Of a stretch of DNA of 64,000 nt, positions 45,447 through 53,805 are shown piece by piece (within the stretch, counting starts at the first letter, position 1; each line of letters begins with the position of its first letter). The notes under the pieces were generated by a model. The model had not been told where the DNA came from and did no database searches. It was given only the letters and a program-made list of their open reading frames with translations. Origin of the DNA: Ramlibacter sp. (GTDB taxonomy: Bacteria; Pseudomonadota; Gammaproteobacteria; Burkholderiales; Burkholderiaceae_C). The stretch lies in contig JAHBZM010000001.1 of assembly GCA_019635435.1 (NCBI GenBank), positions 1,364,001 to 1,428,000 of the forward strand, in the 5' to 3' direction. Position numbers and translations under genes: made by a program.

Positions 45447-46166
45447 TCAGGAATCGCTTTTCTTCGCGCGGCGCCAGCTCGCGCTGAATCGGGAGTGGGA
45501 TTTGTCCAGGTGCTCGTGCATCGCGGTGCGCGCGGCATCGGCGTCACGCGCGCGGATCGCCGCATGGATGGCTTCGTGCTCGGCAATCGCGGAGCGCCAC
45601 GAGGGCACGGTCTCGAAGTAGCCGCCCAGCCGCTCGAACAGCGGCCCGCGCCGGGCGTCCCAGAAGCCCTGCACGGTTTCGGTCAGCACCACGTTGCCGC
45701 AGGCCTGCACGATGGCGGTGTGGAAGGCCCGGTCACCGTCCAGTGGCATCACGCCGCGGTCGGCATCGGCGCGCATGCCGTCAATGGCCCGCGCCATCGC
45801 GTCGGCGTCGCGGCGCTTTCCATGCAAAGCCGCGAGCGCCGCGATCTCGCCCTCCACCACGCGGCGCGCGCGGATCAGCTCCAGCGGCCCCCATTCGGTG
45901 GCGGGGATCTTCGGGTTCTTGTCCTTGGCACTGGTTCGTGCCAGCACATACACGCCCGAGCCGGTGCGGACTTCCACCCAGCCCTCCACCTCAAGCGCGA
46001 TCAATGCCTCCCGCACCGAGGGGCGGCTCACGCCCAGCTGCTTGGCCAGGTCGCGCTCGGCCGGCAGGCGCGAGCCCGCGGCGAACTCGCCCGCCACGAT
46101 GAGCGAGCGCAGCTGCTCGGCAATCTGCCGGTACAGGCGTTGCGGTTCGACGGTTTGCAGGGGCAT
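45447..46166 (-). CDS. GntR-family (FadR/FCD subfamily) regulator
   Basis: A 239-aa protein with an N-terminal winged helix (LYRQIAEQLRSLIVAGEF, GSRLPAERDLAKQLGVSRPSVREALIALE) and a C-terminal all-helical FCD ligand domain with the metal-binding histidines in DRAFHTAIVQACGN and AEHEAIHAAI. Such regulators usually repress sugar-acid or organic-acid operons. It is the first gene of the minus-strand TRAP operon and probably regulates both this operon and the divergent genes through the palindrome at 46223. Confidence 0.92.
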   Translation of the reverse strand: MPLQTVEPQRLYRQIAEQLRSLIVAGEFAAGSRLPAERDLAKQLGVSRPSVREALIALEVEGWVEVRTGSGVYVLARTSAKDKNPKIPATEWGPLELIRARRVVEGEIAALAALHGKRRDADAMARAIDGMRADADRGVMPLDGDRAFHTAIVQACGNVVLTETVQGFWDARRGPLFERLGGYFETVPSWRSAIAEHEAIHAAIRARDADAARTAMHEHLDKSHSRFSASWRRAKKSDS

Positions 46167-46222
46167 TCGCTGAAGGTCCCGGGCAGTGGGGCTCTGTTAA
46201 GGGTAAGCCTGAAGTGGCCAAG

Positions 46223-46233
46223 TGGTCAGACCA
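46223..46233. promoter_or_regulatory. Candidate FadR/FCD-type operator TGGTCAGACCA
   Basis: A perfect 11-bp palindrome in the 115-bp gap between the divergent FadR-type regulator and the 7TM receptor gene. It fits the TNGTNNNACNA consensus known for FCD-type GntR regulators. It is placed to control both transcription directions. Confidence 0.65.
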
Positions 46234-46281
46234 ATTTAGAATGCCATGTTCCCAACACAAAAACATTCGGCGAAACCCTGA

Positions 46282-48117
46282 ATGCCGTCAGCAACACATC
46301 CGAGTGCAATGACCGGCCGGGCATGGAGGTGCCTGGCCAGCCTGATGGCGTGGTGGATGCTCGGCGCGGCGCTGAGCCCGGTATCCGCGGCTGACGCGGG
46401 GAGCACGGACGGCGTCCCGTCACTGCGCTGGGAGGCCCAGGCGTGGATGGACCCCAGTGGCCGCGCGAGCCTGCAGCAGGTGCTCGCGGGCGCCGCCGAC
46501 ATGGCGCCCCTGACCGACCCGGGGGCGACCCAGGCGCTGGGCCCAGGGCGAGCCCTGTGGTTGAGGTACCGCCTGCAAAAGGCCGCTGGCGACCCGGCCA
46601 CTGGCAACCCGGCCGCAGGCGACCCGGTCCGCTGGCGCATTGAATTTCCCCTGCCGCAACTGGACGAAGTCACGCTGTACCAGCGCGCGCCCGACGGCCG
46701 CTGGCTGGCGCAACGCGCGGGCGACACGCTGGCTGTGAACCGCTGGACCGAGCCCGGCCGCTTCCCGTCGTTCAGTCTGGGCGCCAGCGCCGTTGCCGGC
46801 GAACAGCCTGTCTACGCGCGCATTGCACACGCCAACCCGCTTGCGGTGCCGGTTCGTGTGGTGACGCAAGAGGCGCACGACCAGCGCACGATGAGGGAGT
46901 ACCTCTGGCACGGCGTGTTGCTGGGGGTCATGCTCCTGCTGTGCGTGGCCTGCGCGGGCCTGGGCTGGCTCTACAGCGACCGTGTCTACCTGTGGTTTGC
47001 ATTGCAGGTGCTGGTCATGGGGCTGGGCGTGTCCGCGCACAGCGGCGTGGCCTCGCATCTGCTGTGGCCGGATTCCGCGGCCTGGGCCGACGCTGCCAAT
47101 GGCTGCCTGCCACTGATGGCAGCGGCCATGATCCTGCTGCTGGTGCGCGAGGTCAGCGGCATTGCGGTGCATTACCGCCGTCTGGGGCTGGCGGCGCTGG
47201 CCCTGGGGCTGGCCGGCATGGTGCTCGCGGTGGCGTACTTTTTCCTTGAGCGTCGCTGGGGCCTGCCCCTGTTTGGCATCTACTACGTGCTGGCCATCGG
47301 CCTGAATCTGGCCATGGCCTGGCTCACGGGGCGTCGCGGTGACGTGGTGGGCCACTGGCTGCTGGCGGCCTATGTGTCGCCCAGCGCCGCCATCCTGGTC
47401 GTTCAGCTGCGCGTGCACGGCTGGCTTCCATACGACTGGGACACGCAGCACCTTGTGCTCGGGGCCTTTCTGCTCCAGGGCCCGGTGCTGCTCATGGCGC
47501 TGCACCTGCGCTCCCGGGCCCGCCACCAGATGCAGGTGCGCAACCAGACCCTGGTTTCCCACGACCCCCTCACCGGCCTGCTGATGCCCCACCTGTTCCA
47601 GGACCGGCTGTCGCTGGCCATCCGGCGCGCCCGGGCGCACGGCGACCATGCGGCGGTGGTGGTGGTGGAACTGGCCAATCTCGGGTCCATCCGGCGCCGG
47701 GCCGGGCCGACCCAGGCCGAGCGCAGCATCCTGCGCTGCGCCATCAAGCTGCGCGGCCTGATCAAGGATGTGGATACCGTGTCCCGCATCGGCGAGGCGC
47801 GGTTCGCCCTGATTCTGGAAGGCGCCTACTCGCGCCACCAGGTGTCCGACTTTGGCACCCGGCTGGTCGCCTCCGGCCTGCGCAGCCAGGACAGCGCGCC
47901 CCAGGAGAGCGTGCTCAGGTTTCACCTCGCGGCCTGCCTGCTGCGTGAGCACCCGCGCGAAGCGGCATCGCTCATCCCCCTGCTGGAGGCCGTGCTTGCG
48001 GACATGCCCGCGCACAGCCGCCGGGTCATCCGCTTTCTCGAGTCTGAAACCACGGCCGCCATGTCCCTGGCACCGCAGGAGCCCGACCTGTTTCATCAAG
48101 TCACGTCCATTCGCTGA
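46282..48117 (+). CDS. 7TMR-DISM receptor with degenerate GGDEF domain
   Basis: A 611-aa protein: an N-terminal signal segment, a periplasmic 7TMR-DISM extracellular domain (residues of about 45-205), seven membrane helices (about 210-410), a short linker and a C-terminal GGDEF fold starting at SHDPLTGLLMPHLFQDRL. The signature loop reads RIGEARFALIL, so the GGDEF catalytic residues are replaced and no I-site is seen. It is probably not a diguanylate cyclase but could bind a partner or nucleotide. An internal ATG at 46309 gives a cleaner signal peptide. It lies divergent to the regulator and in line with the SDR genes. Confidence 0.85.
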   Translation: MPSATHPSAMTGRAWRCLASLMAWWMLGAALSPVSAADAGSTDGVPSLRWEAQAWMDPSGRASLQQVLAGAADMAPLTDPGATQALGPGRALWLRYRLQKAAGDPATGNPAAGDPVRWRIEFPLPQLDEVTLYQRAPDGRWLAQRAGDTLAVNRWTEPGRFPSFSLGASAVAGEQPVYARIAHANPLAVPVRVVTQEAHDQRTMREYLWHGVLLGVMLLLCVACAGLGWLYSDRVYLWFALQVLVMGLGVSAHSGVASHLLWPDSAAWADAANGCLPLMAAAMILLLVREVSGIAVHYRRLGLAALALGLAGMVLAVAYFFLERRWGLPLFGIYYVLAIGLNLAMAWLTGRRGDVVGHWLLAAYVSPSAAILVVQLRVHGWLPYDWDTQHLVLGAFLLQGPVLLMALHLRSRARHQMQVRNQTLVSHDPLTGLLMPHLFQDRLSLAIRRARAHGDHAAVVVVELANLGSIRRRAGPTQAERSILRCAIKLRGLIKDVDTVSRIGEARFALILEGAYSRHQVSDFGTRLVASGLRSQDSAPQESVLRFHLAACLLREHPREAASLIPLLEAVLADMPAHSRRVIRFLESETTAAMSLAPQEPDLFHQVTSIR

Positions 48118-48132
48118 ATCACCGGAGACACC

Positions 48133-48867
48133 ATGCGACTCAAAGGAAAGAAAGCCCTCGTCACGGCCGCCGGCCAGGGCATAGGCCGCGCCGCCGCGCT
48201 GGCCATGGCGGCCGAGGGGGCCGAGGTCTGGGCCACCGACCTCAACCCCGCGCTGCTGGACAGCTATGACGGCGTGGCCAATGTGCGCGCCGTCCCGCTG
48301 GACGTGCTGGACAAGGCCGCCATCGGCAAGGTGGTGGCGGGCCTGCCAGCCCTCGATGTGCTGTTCAACTGCGCGGGCTTTGTGCACAACGGCACCATCG
48401 AGCAGGCCACGGACGAGGAGTGGGACTTTGCCTTCAACCTCAATGTGCGCGCCCAGTTCTGGATGATCCAGGCCGTGCTGCCCGCCATGCTCGCCCGGGG
48501 CGGCGGCAGCATCATCAACATGGCCAGCGTCTGCGGCAGCCTCAAGGGCCTGCCCAACCGCTTCATTTACGGTGCCTCCAAGGCCGCCGTGGTGGGCCTG
48601 ACCAAAAGCGTGGCGGCCGACTACGTGGGCCGCGGCATCCGCTGCAATGCCATCGCGCCCGGCACGGTGGATACGCCCTCGCTGGCCGACCGCATCAACG
48701 CCCATGACGACCCGGCCGAGGCGCGCAAGGCCTTCATTGCGCGCCAGCCCATGGGCCGGCTCGCGCAGGCGCATGAGATGGCGCCCATCGTGGTGTACCT
48801 GGCCAGCGACGAATCGGTGTTTGCCACCGGCCAGGTGTTCGCGGTTGATGGCGGCATGACCATATGA
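48133..48867 (+). CDS. SDR-family oxidoreductase (2-keto-3-deoxy-sugar-acid or hydroxybutyrate dehydrogenase-like)
   Basis: A 244-aa classical SDR with TAAGQGIGRAAAL, NCAGFVHNG, the catalytic Ser in NMASVCG and YGASK. It resembles the DHRS6/2-keto-3-deoxy-L-fuconate 4-dehydrogenase group, including the segment RCNAIAPGTVDTPSL. In the non-phosphorylative L-fucose/L-rhamnose routes such an enzyme oxidises the 2-keto-3-deoxy acid to a 2,4-diketo acid, the substrate of a FAH-family hydrolase such as the one at 49739. The substrate here is inferred. Confidence 0.82.
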   Translation: MRLKGKKALVTAAGQGIGRAAALAMAAEGAEVWATDLNPALLDSYDGVANVRAVPLDVLDKAAIGKVVAGLPALDVLFNCAGFVHNGTIEQATDEEWDFAFNLNVRAQFWMIQAVLPAMLARGGGSIINMASVCGSLKGLPNRFIYGASKAAVVGLTKSVAADYVGRGIRCNAIAPGTVDTPSLADRINAHDDPAEARKAFIARQPMGRLAQAHEMAPIVVYLASDESVFATGQVFAVDGGMTI

Positions 48868-49610
48868 ACCAGCTCGATTTCAACCAGCGCCATGCCGTGA
48901 TCACCGGCGGCGCCACCGGGCTGGGCTATGCGATTGCCCAGCGCCTGATCGCCTCGGGCGGCCGCGTCACGCTGTGGGACCGCGACCTGCCCGCGGCCCG
49001 CAAGGCGGCCCATGCGCTGGGCGCGCAGGCGCACGCGGTGGGGGTGGACGTGGCCGATGCGACGTCGGTGGCCGCGGCGCTGAAGGCCACGCTCGAGGGG
49101 GTGCCCGGGATCGATGCGCTGGTCAACAGCGCCGGCATCACCGGCCCCAACACCCGCGTGTGGGACTACCCGGTGGATGCCTGGCGCCAGGTGATCGACG
49201 TCAACCTCAACGGCCTGTTCATCTGCTGCCGCGAAGTGGTCCCGCACATGCGCGGCCGCAACTACGGGCGCATCGTCAACATCGCGTCCGTGGCCGGCAA
49301 GGACGGCAACCCCAACGCCAGCGCCTACAGCGCGAGCAAGGCGGCCGTGATCGCGCTGACCAAGTCGCTGGGCAAGGAACTGGCAGACTCGGGGGTGCGG
49401 GTGAACTGCGTGACACCGGCCGCGGTCAAGACCGCCATCTTTGACCAGATGACGCCCGAACACATCCAGTTCATGCTGTCCAAGATTCCCATGGGCCGCT
49501 TCGGCACACCCGAGGAAGTGGCCGCCCTCGTGGGCTGGCTGTGCACCGAGGACTGTTCTTTTTCCACCGGCGCGGTCTTTGACCTGTCCGGCGGCAGATC
49601 CACTTACTGA
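48864..49610 (+). CDS. SDR-family oxidoreductase
   Basis: A 248-aa classical SDR: TGGATGLGYAIAQRL, NSAGITGPN, NIASVAGKDGNPNASAYSASKAAV with the complete Ser-Tyr-Lys triad. Its ATG overlaps the previous stop (ATGA), so the two are translated together. It may act on the sugar or aldonate earlier in the same pathway, for example as a sugar 1-dehydrogenase. Specificity is unknown. Confidence 0.85.
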   Translation: MNQLDFNQRHAVITGGATGLGYAIAQRLIASGGRVTLWDRDLPAARKAAHALGAQAHAVGVDVADATSVAAALKATLEGVPGIDALVNSAGITGPNTRVWDYPVDAWRQVIDVNLNGLFICCREVVPHMRGRNYGRIVNIASVAGKDGNPNASAYSASKAAVIALTKSLGKELADSGVRVNCVTPAAVKTAIFDQMTPEHIQFMLSKIPMGRFGTPEEVAALVGWLCTEDCSFSTGAVFDLSGGRSTY

Positions 49611-49620
49611 TGACCCACCC

Positions 49621-49690
49621 CCGAAGCGCCTTCGGCGCCCCCCCTCAAGAGGGCGCTGCCAGCAGCCCGGCAAAGCCGGTTCTGCGGCAG
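49621..49690. repeat. REP-like hairpin cluster between SDR and FAH genes
   Basis: Three small hairpins in tandem: GCGCC-TTC-GGCGC (49626-49638), CCCTC-AA-GAGGG (49642-49653) and CCGGC-AAA-GCCGG (49667-49679). The pattern is that of intergenic repeats common in Comamonadaceae, from memory. It could act as a transcript processing or attenuating element before the hydrolase gene. Confidence 0.55.
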
Positions 49691-49738
49691 CCCCGCACAA
49701 TCCCCTGATTTCCTTGACTCACAAGAAAGGTAGATGAC

Positions 49739-50587
49739 ATGAAACTCGTACGCTATGGCAACCCCGGCAAGGAGAAGCCCGGCCTGATCGACGCCGACGG
49801 CAAGCTGCGCGACCTGAGCGCGGTGGTCAAGGACATCGGCCCCGAGCAGCTCGGTGACGCGGCGCTGGCCAGGCTGCGCAAGCTCAAGGCCGACAAGCTG
49901 CCGCTGGTCAAGGGCAAGCCCCGCATGGGCTGCCCCGTGGCAGGCGTGGGCAAGTTCATCGCGATTGGCCTGAACTACTCCGACCATGCCGCCGAGACGG
50001 GCTCGCCCATCCCCAAGGAGCCCATCGTGTTCATGAAGGCCACGAGCTGCATCCAGGGCCCCAATGATCCGGTGATGCTGCCCAAGGGCTCGGTCAAGAC
50101 CGACTGGGAGGTGGAACTGGGCATCGTCATCGGCACGCGGGCGCGCTATGTGTCGCAAAAAGACGCGCTCAATTTCGTGGCCGGCTACTGCACCGTCAAC
50201 GACGTGAGCGAGCGCGAGTACCAGCTCGAGCGCGGCCCGCAGTGGGACAAGGGCAAGGGCTGCGACACCTTTGGCCCCATCGGCCCCTGGCTGGTCACGC
50301 GCGACGACGTGCCCAACCCGCAAAAGCTCAACCTGTGGCTGGAGCTGAACGGCAAGCGCGTGCAGGACGGCAGCACCAGGACCATGATCTTCGGCGTGAC
50401 CAAGCTCGTGAGCTACGTGAGCCAGTTCATGACGCTGATGCCCGGTGACGTGATCACCACCGGCACGCCGCCCGGCGTGGGCCTGGGCATGAAGCCGCCG
50501 GTGTTCCTGAAGAAGGGCGACGTGATGAAGCTGGGCATTGAGGGCCTGGGCGAGCAGCAGCAGCTGGTGGTGCCTTTCAAGCTTTGA
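49739..50587 (+). CDS. Fumarylacetoacetate hydrolase (FAH)-family protein, 2,4-diketo-3-deoxy-acid hydrolase-like
   Basis: A 282-aa protein with the FAH fold: KFIAIGLNYSDHAAETG, the metal-binding TDWEVELGIVIG, GYCTVNDVSEREYQ, and TGTPPGVGLGM. The length and the ERGPQWDKGKGCDTFGPIGPW segment match the bacterial 2,4-diketo-3-deoxy-L-fuconate/rhamnonate hydrolase group. It would split the diketo acid to pyruvate and a hydroxy acid. The start at 49739 follows GAAAGG. It is the last gene of the sugar-acid region. Confidence 0.85.
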   Translation: MKLVRYGNPGKEKPGLIDADGKLRDLSAVVKDIGPEQLGDAALARLRKLKADKLPLVKGKPRMGCPVAGVGKFIAIGLNYSDHAAETGSPIPKEPIVFMKATSCIQGPNDPVMLPKGSVKTDWEVELGIVIGTRARYVSQKDALNFVAGYCTVNDVSEREYQLERGPQWDKGKGCDTFGPIGPWLVTRDDVPNPQKLNLWLELNGKRVQDGSTRTMIFGVTKLVSYVSQFMTLMPGDVITTGTPPGVGLGMKPPVFLKKGDVMKLGIEGLGEQQQLVVPFKL

Positions 50588-50743
50588 GCGTTCGCGGTCG
50601 GTGCGCACCGGTCGGGCGTGTTCCCCCGCCGGTTGCGCCCGTTTTGGCGCGCGACACGCCATCCGGGTAAGCCAAAACGCCTCAACGGGTAAACCCGCAA
50701 GCTCCTTAGGCCCGAATCCCTAGAAAAATTTCGGGCTTGTCAC

Positions 50744-50786
50744 TTGACGGCTGCCGAGTTCATGCAAAATAGAACGACCGTTCGTT
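50744..50786 (+). promoter_or_regulatory. Promoter and TetR-type operator upstream of the beta-oxidation cluster
   Basis: TTGACG (50744-50749) and CAAAAT (50765-50770) form a plausible sigma-70 promoter with a 15-bp spacer. Immediately downstream, AACGACCGTTCGTT (50773-50786) is an imperfect palindrome (AACGA/TCGTT arms) of the kind bound by TetR-family repressors. It covers the expected transcription start, so the gene at 50803 is probably autoregulated. Confidence 0.6.
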
Positions 50787-50802
50787 TTATTTGACCTGAA
50801 CC

Positions 50803-51513
50803 ATGTCCGCCACTGAATTGCCCGTCAAAACCCCCCGCCCCGGTGGCCGGGAAGGCCGTGCCATGCAGAAGGGCCAGCAGACCAAGGCCGCCATTGTCGA
50901 TGCGGCGCTGGGCCTGGCCACGCAGATCGGGCTGGAAGGCCTGAGCATCGGCGCGCTGGCCGAGGTCACGCAAATGAGCAAGTCGGGCGTGTTTGCCCAC
51001 TTCGGCTCGCGTGAAGAATTGCAGATCTCGGTGATCCGTGAATACCACACGCGCTTTGAAGACGAGGTGTTCTACCCCGCCATGTCGCAGCCGCGCGGCC
51101 TGCCGCGCTTGCGGGCGCTGTTTGCCAACTGGATGAAGCGCACCTCGGTCGAGATCGACTCGGGCTGCATCTACATCAGCGGCGCGGTGGAGTTCGACGA
51201 CCGCACCGGCCCCGTGCGCGACGCGCTGGCCAGCTCGGTCATGACCTGGCATGCGGCCATGAAACGCGCGCTCGCCTCCGCCAAGGCAGAGGGCCACCTG
51301 CGCAGCGACGTGAACGAAGAGCAGATGCTGTTCGAAGTCCACGGCCTGATCCTCGCGCTGCACTACGAAGCGCGCTTCCTCAAGAACCCCGGCTCGATGG
51401 AACGCGCCATCGCCGGGTTCGACAACATCCTGCGGCTGTATGGCACCGATGCCACCACGGCCGCCCCCCGTTCACCCAAATCCACCCGATCCACCAAAAG
51501 CGTCAAGGAGTAA
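50803..51513 (+). CDS. TetR-family regulator of the beta-oxidation cluster
   Basis: A 236-aa protein with a TetR HTH (TKAAIVDAALGLATQIGLEGLSIGALAEVTQMSKSGVFAHFGSREEL in family order) preceded by a basic, Pro/Gly-rich N-terminus. The C-terminal domain resembles the TetR_C group often seen with acyl-CoA genes. It precedes the acyl-CoA dehydrogenase gene by five bases and follows an operator-like palindrome. It likely senses an acyl-CoA and represses the cluster. Confidence 0.88.
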   Translation: MSATELPVKTPRPGGREGRAMQKGQQTKAAIVDAALGLATQIGLEGLSIGALAEVTQMSKSGVFAHFGSREELQISVIREYHTRFEDEVFYPAMSQPRGLPRLRALFANWMKRTSVEIDSGCIYISGAVEFDDRTGPVRDALASSVMTWHAAMKRALASAKAEGHLRSDVNEEQMLFEVHGLILALHYEARFLKNPGSMERAIAGFDNILRLYGTDATTAAPRSPKSTRSTKSVKE

Positions 51514-51518
51514 TCAAG

Positions 51519-53315
51519 ATGCCCACGTACACCCCCCCGCTGCGCGACATGCAGTTCGTGATGAACGAAGTCCTCAACGTGACCGACGAACTCAAGGCCA
51601 TGCCCAAGTACGCCGAGATCGACACCGACACCATCAGCGCCGTGCTCGAGGAAGCCGGCAAGTTTGCCGCCGAGGTGACCTTTCCGCTGAACATCAGCGG
51701 CGACGAAGAGGGCTGCAAGCTCGACCCCAAGACCCATGCGGTGACCACGCCCAAGGGTTTCAAGGAGGCCTATGCCAAGTACGTGGAGGGCGGCTGGCCC
51801 GGCCTGAGCTGCGACACCGAGTTTGGCGGCCAGGGCCTGCCGCTGGTGGTCAACCAGTGCTTCTATGAAATGCTCAACAGCGCCAACCAGGCCTGGACCA
51901 TGTACCCCGGCCTCACGCACGGCGCCTATGCCGCGCTGCACACCCATGGCACCGACGAGCAGAAGGCCACCTACCTGCACAAGATGACCAGTGGCGAATG
52001 GACCGGCACCATGTGCCTGACCGAACCCCACTGCGGCACCGACCTGGGCCTGATGCGCACCAAGGCCGAACCCCAGCCCGACGGCAGCTACCGCATCACC
52101 GGCAACAAGATCTTCATCAGCGCCGGTGAACACGACATGGCCGACAACATCATCCACCTGGTGCTGGCCCGCCTGCCCGATGCGCCCCCCGGCATCAAGG
52201 GCGTGAGCCTGTTCATCGTGCCCAAGTTCAGGGTCAACAAGGACGGCACGCTGGGCGAGCGCAATGGCATCTACTGCGGCGGCCTGGAGCACAAGATGGG
52301 CATCCACGGCAACGCCACCGCGCAGATCGTGATCGACAACGCCTACGGCACCATGGTGGGCCAGCCCAACAAGGGCATGCAGGGCATGTTCGTGATGATG
52401 AATGCCGCGCGCCTGGGCGTGGGCAACCAGTCGCTGGGCCTGACCGAGGTGGCCTACCAGAACGCGCTGGCCTACGCCAAGGACCGCATCCAGATGCGCA
52501 GCCTGTCGGGCCCCAAGGCCAAGGACAAGCCGGCCGACCCGATCATCGTGCACCCCGATGTGCGCAAGATGCTGCTCACCGCCAAGGCCTACGCCGAGGG
52601 CGGCCGCGCCCTGGCCATCTACTGCGCGGTGCTGCTGGACAAGGCGCACAACCACGAGGATGAAAAAGTGCGCAAGGACAGTGACGAAATGCTGTCGCTG
52701 CTCACCCCCATCGTCAAGGCCTTCATCACCGACAACGGCCACATCTCCACCAACGCCTGCATGCAGGTGTTTGGCGGCCATGGCTTCATCAAGGAATGGG
52801 GCATGGAGCAGTTTGTGCGCGACAACCGCATCAACATGATCTACGAAGGCACCAACACCATCCAGAGCCTGGACCTGCTGGGCCGCAAGGTGCTGGGCAA
52901 CAACGGCGCCACGCTGCAGAAGTTCGGCAAGCTGGTGGGCAAGCTGGTGGCCGAAGAAGGCGTGAACGAGAAGATGGCCGAGTTCATCAACCCCATCGCC
53001 TACCTGGGCGACCAGATGACCAAGTTCACCACCGAGATCGGCTTCAAGGGTTTCCAGAACCCCGACGAAGTGGGCGCCGCCGCCGTGGACTACCTGCGCG
53101 TGGCCGGACACCTGGTGTTCGGCTACTTCTGGGCCCGCATGGCCCAGGTGGCGCTGCGCGAGATCGCCGCGGGCAACACGGATCCGTTCTACCAAGGCAA
53201 ACTGCAGACGGCGCGCTTCTACTTTGCCAAGCTGTTCCCCGAGACCGCTTCGCTGATGCGCACCGCGCGCGCCGGCAGCAAGGTGCTGCTGGACACCGAC
53301 GCCGCGCTCGTCTGA
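51519..53315 (+). CDS. Acyl-CoA dehydrogenase (FadE-like, long form with C-terminal domain)
   Basis: A 598-aa FAD enzyme with the ACAD core: MCLTEPHCGTDLGLMRTKA, KIFISAGEHD, NAARLGVGNQSLGL, GGHGFIKEWGMEQFVRDNRI and the catalytic Glu443 in MIYEGTNTIQS. A further helical C-terminal domain of about 130 residues is present, as in the long ACAD subgroup. It performs the first dehydrogenation of fatty-acid oxidation and hands electrons to ETF. It is translated just after the regulator. Confidence 0.94.
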   Translation: MPTYTPPLRDMQFVMNEVLNVTDELKAMPKYAEIDTDTISAVLEEAGKFAAEVTFPLNISGDEEGCKLDPKTHAVTTPKGFKEAYAKYVEGGWPGLSCDTEFGGQGLPLVVNQCFYEMLNSANQAWTMYPGLTHGAYAALHTHGTDEQKATYLHKMTSGEWTGTMCLTEPHCGTDLGLMRTKAEPQPDGSYRITGNKIFISAGEHDMADNIIHLVLARLPDAPPGIKGVSLFIVPKFRVNKDGTLGERNGIYCGGLEHKMGIHGNATAQIVIDNAYGTMVGQPNKGMQGMFVMMNAARLGVGNQSLGLTEVAYQNALAYAKDRIQMRSLSGPKAKDKPADPIIVHPDVRKMLLTAKAYAEGGRALAIYCAVLLDKAHNHEDEKVRKDSDEMLSLLTPIVKAFITDNGHISTNACMQVFGGHGFIKEWGMEQFVRDNRINMIYEGTNTIQSLDLLGRKVLGNNGATLQKFGKLVGKLVAEEGVNEKMAEFINPIAYLGDQMTKFTTEIGFKGFQNPDEVGAAAVDYLRVAGHLVFGYFWARMAQVALREIAAGNTDPFYQGKLQTARFYFAKLFPETASLMRTARAGSKVLLDTDAALV

Positions 53316-53341
53316 AGCTCAACCTCACCCAGGAGACCGCC

Positions 53342-53788
53342 ATGACCGTCCGTTCATCTGTCCGCTGTGTTGCCGCCCTGATCCTCGCGCTGGGCACCAG
53401 CGCCGCCTTTGCGCAAATGACCCCGGTGGGGCTGTGGCGCAGCATTGACGACAAGACCGGGCAGGCCAAGGCCGAGATCCGCATCACGGCCAATGCCGCG
53501 GGCGTGCTCAGCGGTGTCATCGAAAAGGCGCTGGTTCCCTCCAAGGAACCGCTGTGCAACGAGTGCACCGACGACCGCAAGGGCAAGCCCAAGCTCGGCA
53601 TGGAAATCATCCGTGGCGCGACCAAGGCCGAGGGCAAGGACGTCTGGGAAGGCGGCAACATTCTCGACCCCGAAAACGGCAAGACCTACAGCTTGCGCCT
53701 CACCCCGATCGAGGGCGGCAAGAAGCTCGAAGTGCGGGGTTCGATTCTTTTCATTGGGCGCACCCAGACCTGGCAGCGCGTCCAGTAA
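53342..53788 (+). CDS. DUF2147-family secreted protein
   Basis: A 148-aa protein with a type I signal peptide (cleavage after AAFA, about residue 24). The mature part has TPVGLWRSIDDKTGQAKAEIRI, two cysteines in LCNECTDDRKG, and a GGNILDPENGKTYSLRLTP segment, all typical of DUF2147. Its function is unknown; it should be periplasmic. DUF2147 genes are often found inside beta-oxidation clusters. The ATG at 53342 follows AGGAGACC. Confidence 0.88.
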   Translation: MTVRSSVRCVAALILALGTSAAFAQMTPVGLWRSIDDKTGQAKAEIRITANAAGVLSGVIEKALVPSKEPLCNECTDDRKGKPKLGMEIIRGATKAEGKDVWEGGNILDPENGKTYSLRLTPIEGGKKLEVRGSILFIGRTQTWQRVQ

Positions 53789-53805
53789 TTCAACAGGAAG
53801 ACACA

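Noticed and set aside
46420..48774. A 784-codon minus-strand frame
   Set aside because: Antisense to the 7TM receptor and an SDR with intact motifs; typical shadow frame of GC-rich genes.
51363..53195. A 610-codon minus-strand frame
   Set aside because: Antisense to the acyl-CoA dehydrogenase gene; repetitive translation without motifs.
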